Below, one piece after another: positions 5,019 through 5,080 of a stretch of DNA of 5,080 bases. The DNA lies in assembly GCA_937941745.1 (NCBI GenBank), contig CALDGV010000160.1:1-5080 (forward strand), in the 5' to 3' direction. The DNA is from an uncultured Prosthecobacter sp. Its GTDB lineage: Bacteria; Verrucomicrobiota; Verrucomicrobiia; Verrucomicrobiales; Verrucomicrobiaceae. Under the pieces are notes generated by a model. It ran no database searches, had not been told where the DNA came from, and saw only the letters and a list, made by a program, of their open reading frames with translations. Each line of letters begins with the position of its first letter. The stretch's first letter is position 1. The position numbers were made by a program, and so were the translations under genes.

Positions 5019-5080
5019 GGCATCAGTCTTGTCTCGTTGACCTCCTGAAGGATCAAGAAGTGCAGCACGAACTTAAAGTC
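5015..5080 (-). CDS. Possible C-terminal end of an upstream gene (partial)
   Basis: One minus-strand frame is open from the window edge for 21 codons and ends in a TGA (5017-5015) that overlaps the ATG of the double-HTH gene as ATGA. This is the same junction type as between the KTSC and Gp27-like genes. The other two frames hit stops within this stretch. The peptide (hydrophobic start, ending near ETRLMP) is too short to recognise. It is 5'-truncated by the window, and it could be chance. Confidence 0.3.
   Translation of the reverse strand, partial: DFKFVLHFLILQEVNETRLMP

Noticed and set aside
4500..5048. Plus-strand 182-codon frame
   Set aside because: It is antisense to the double-HTH gene. 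Its His/Leu/Pro-rich translation has no motifs, while the minus strand shows two HTHs.

Overview
The window looks like a chromosomal segment of a Verrucomicrobiota bacterium, probably Verrucomicrobiaceae (Prosthecobacter/Roseimicrobium-like). The main reason is the large minus-strand gene at 162-2654. It encodes an exported beta-propeller, helical-repeat and cytochrome c protein of the 'Pirellula/Verrucomicrobium type', an architecture largely confined to the Planctomycetes-Verrucomicrobia group. The coding DNA is GC-rich with strong G/C preference at third codon positions. Five protein genes can be supported, plus the possible tail of a sixth at the right edge.

Left part (1-3176): an AT-rich spacer (1-161, about 38% GC over the first 120 bases by my count) carries a long imperfect hairpin at 13-55. 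A short stem-loop (139-157) lies just past the stop of the haem-protein gene. That gene and a small plus-strand gene (2799-3176) are divergent, separated by 144 bp with no convincing promoter motif. The small gene encodes a 125-residue exported protein with the signatures of a cystatin: an N-terminal Gly-Gly, a plant-cystatin-like LAEFAV helix and a perfect QVVAG loop. A secreted cystatin-like cysteine-protease inhibitor in a bacterium is the most striking item here. It is easily missed because a spurious antisense extension of the haem gene and a spurious N-terminal extension of its own frame both run through the region.

Right part (3269-5080): all genes lie on the minus strand. In transcription order they are: a possible partial reading frame at the edge (5015-5080); a 214-residue basic protein with two helix-turn-helix segments and an RGRP AT-hook-like core (4374-5018); a 152-bp gap containing three 11-bp direct repeats and a 9-bp inverted repeat; a 64-residue KTSC-domain protein (4027-4221); and a 253-residue protein resembling the phage Mu Gp27 / DUF3486 family (3269-4030). 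The last two overlap by four bases (ATGA), and a strong Shine-Dalgarno serves the second, so they are almost certainly co-translated. The Gp27-like gene ends in degenerate 10-bp tandem repeats that create its stop codon. This cassette resembles phage-derived or accessory DNA. Its joint function is not known to me.

The cystatin gene and the Gp27-like gene converge on a 92-bp spacer with one GC-rich hairpin. No tRNA, rRNA, CRISPR array, transposase or complete insertion sequence was seen.
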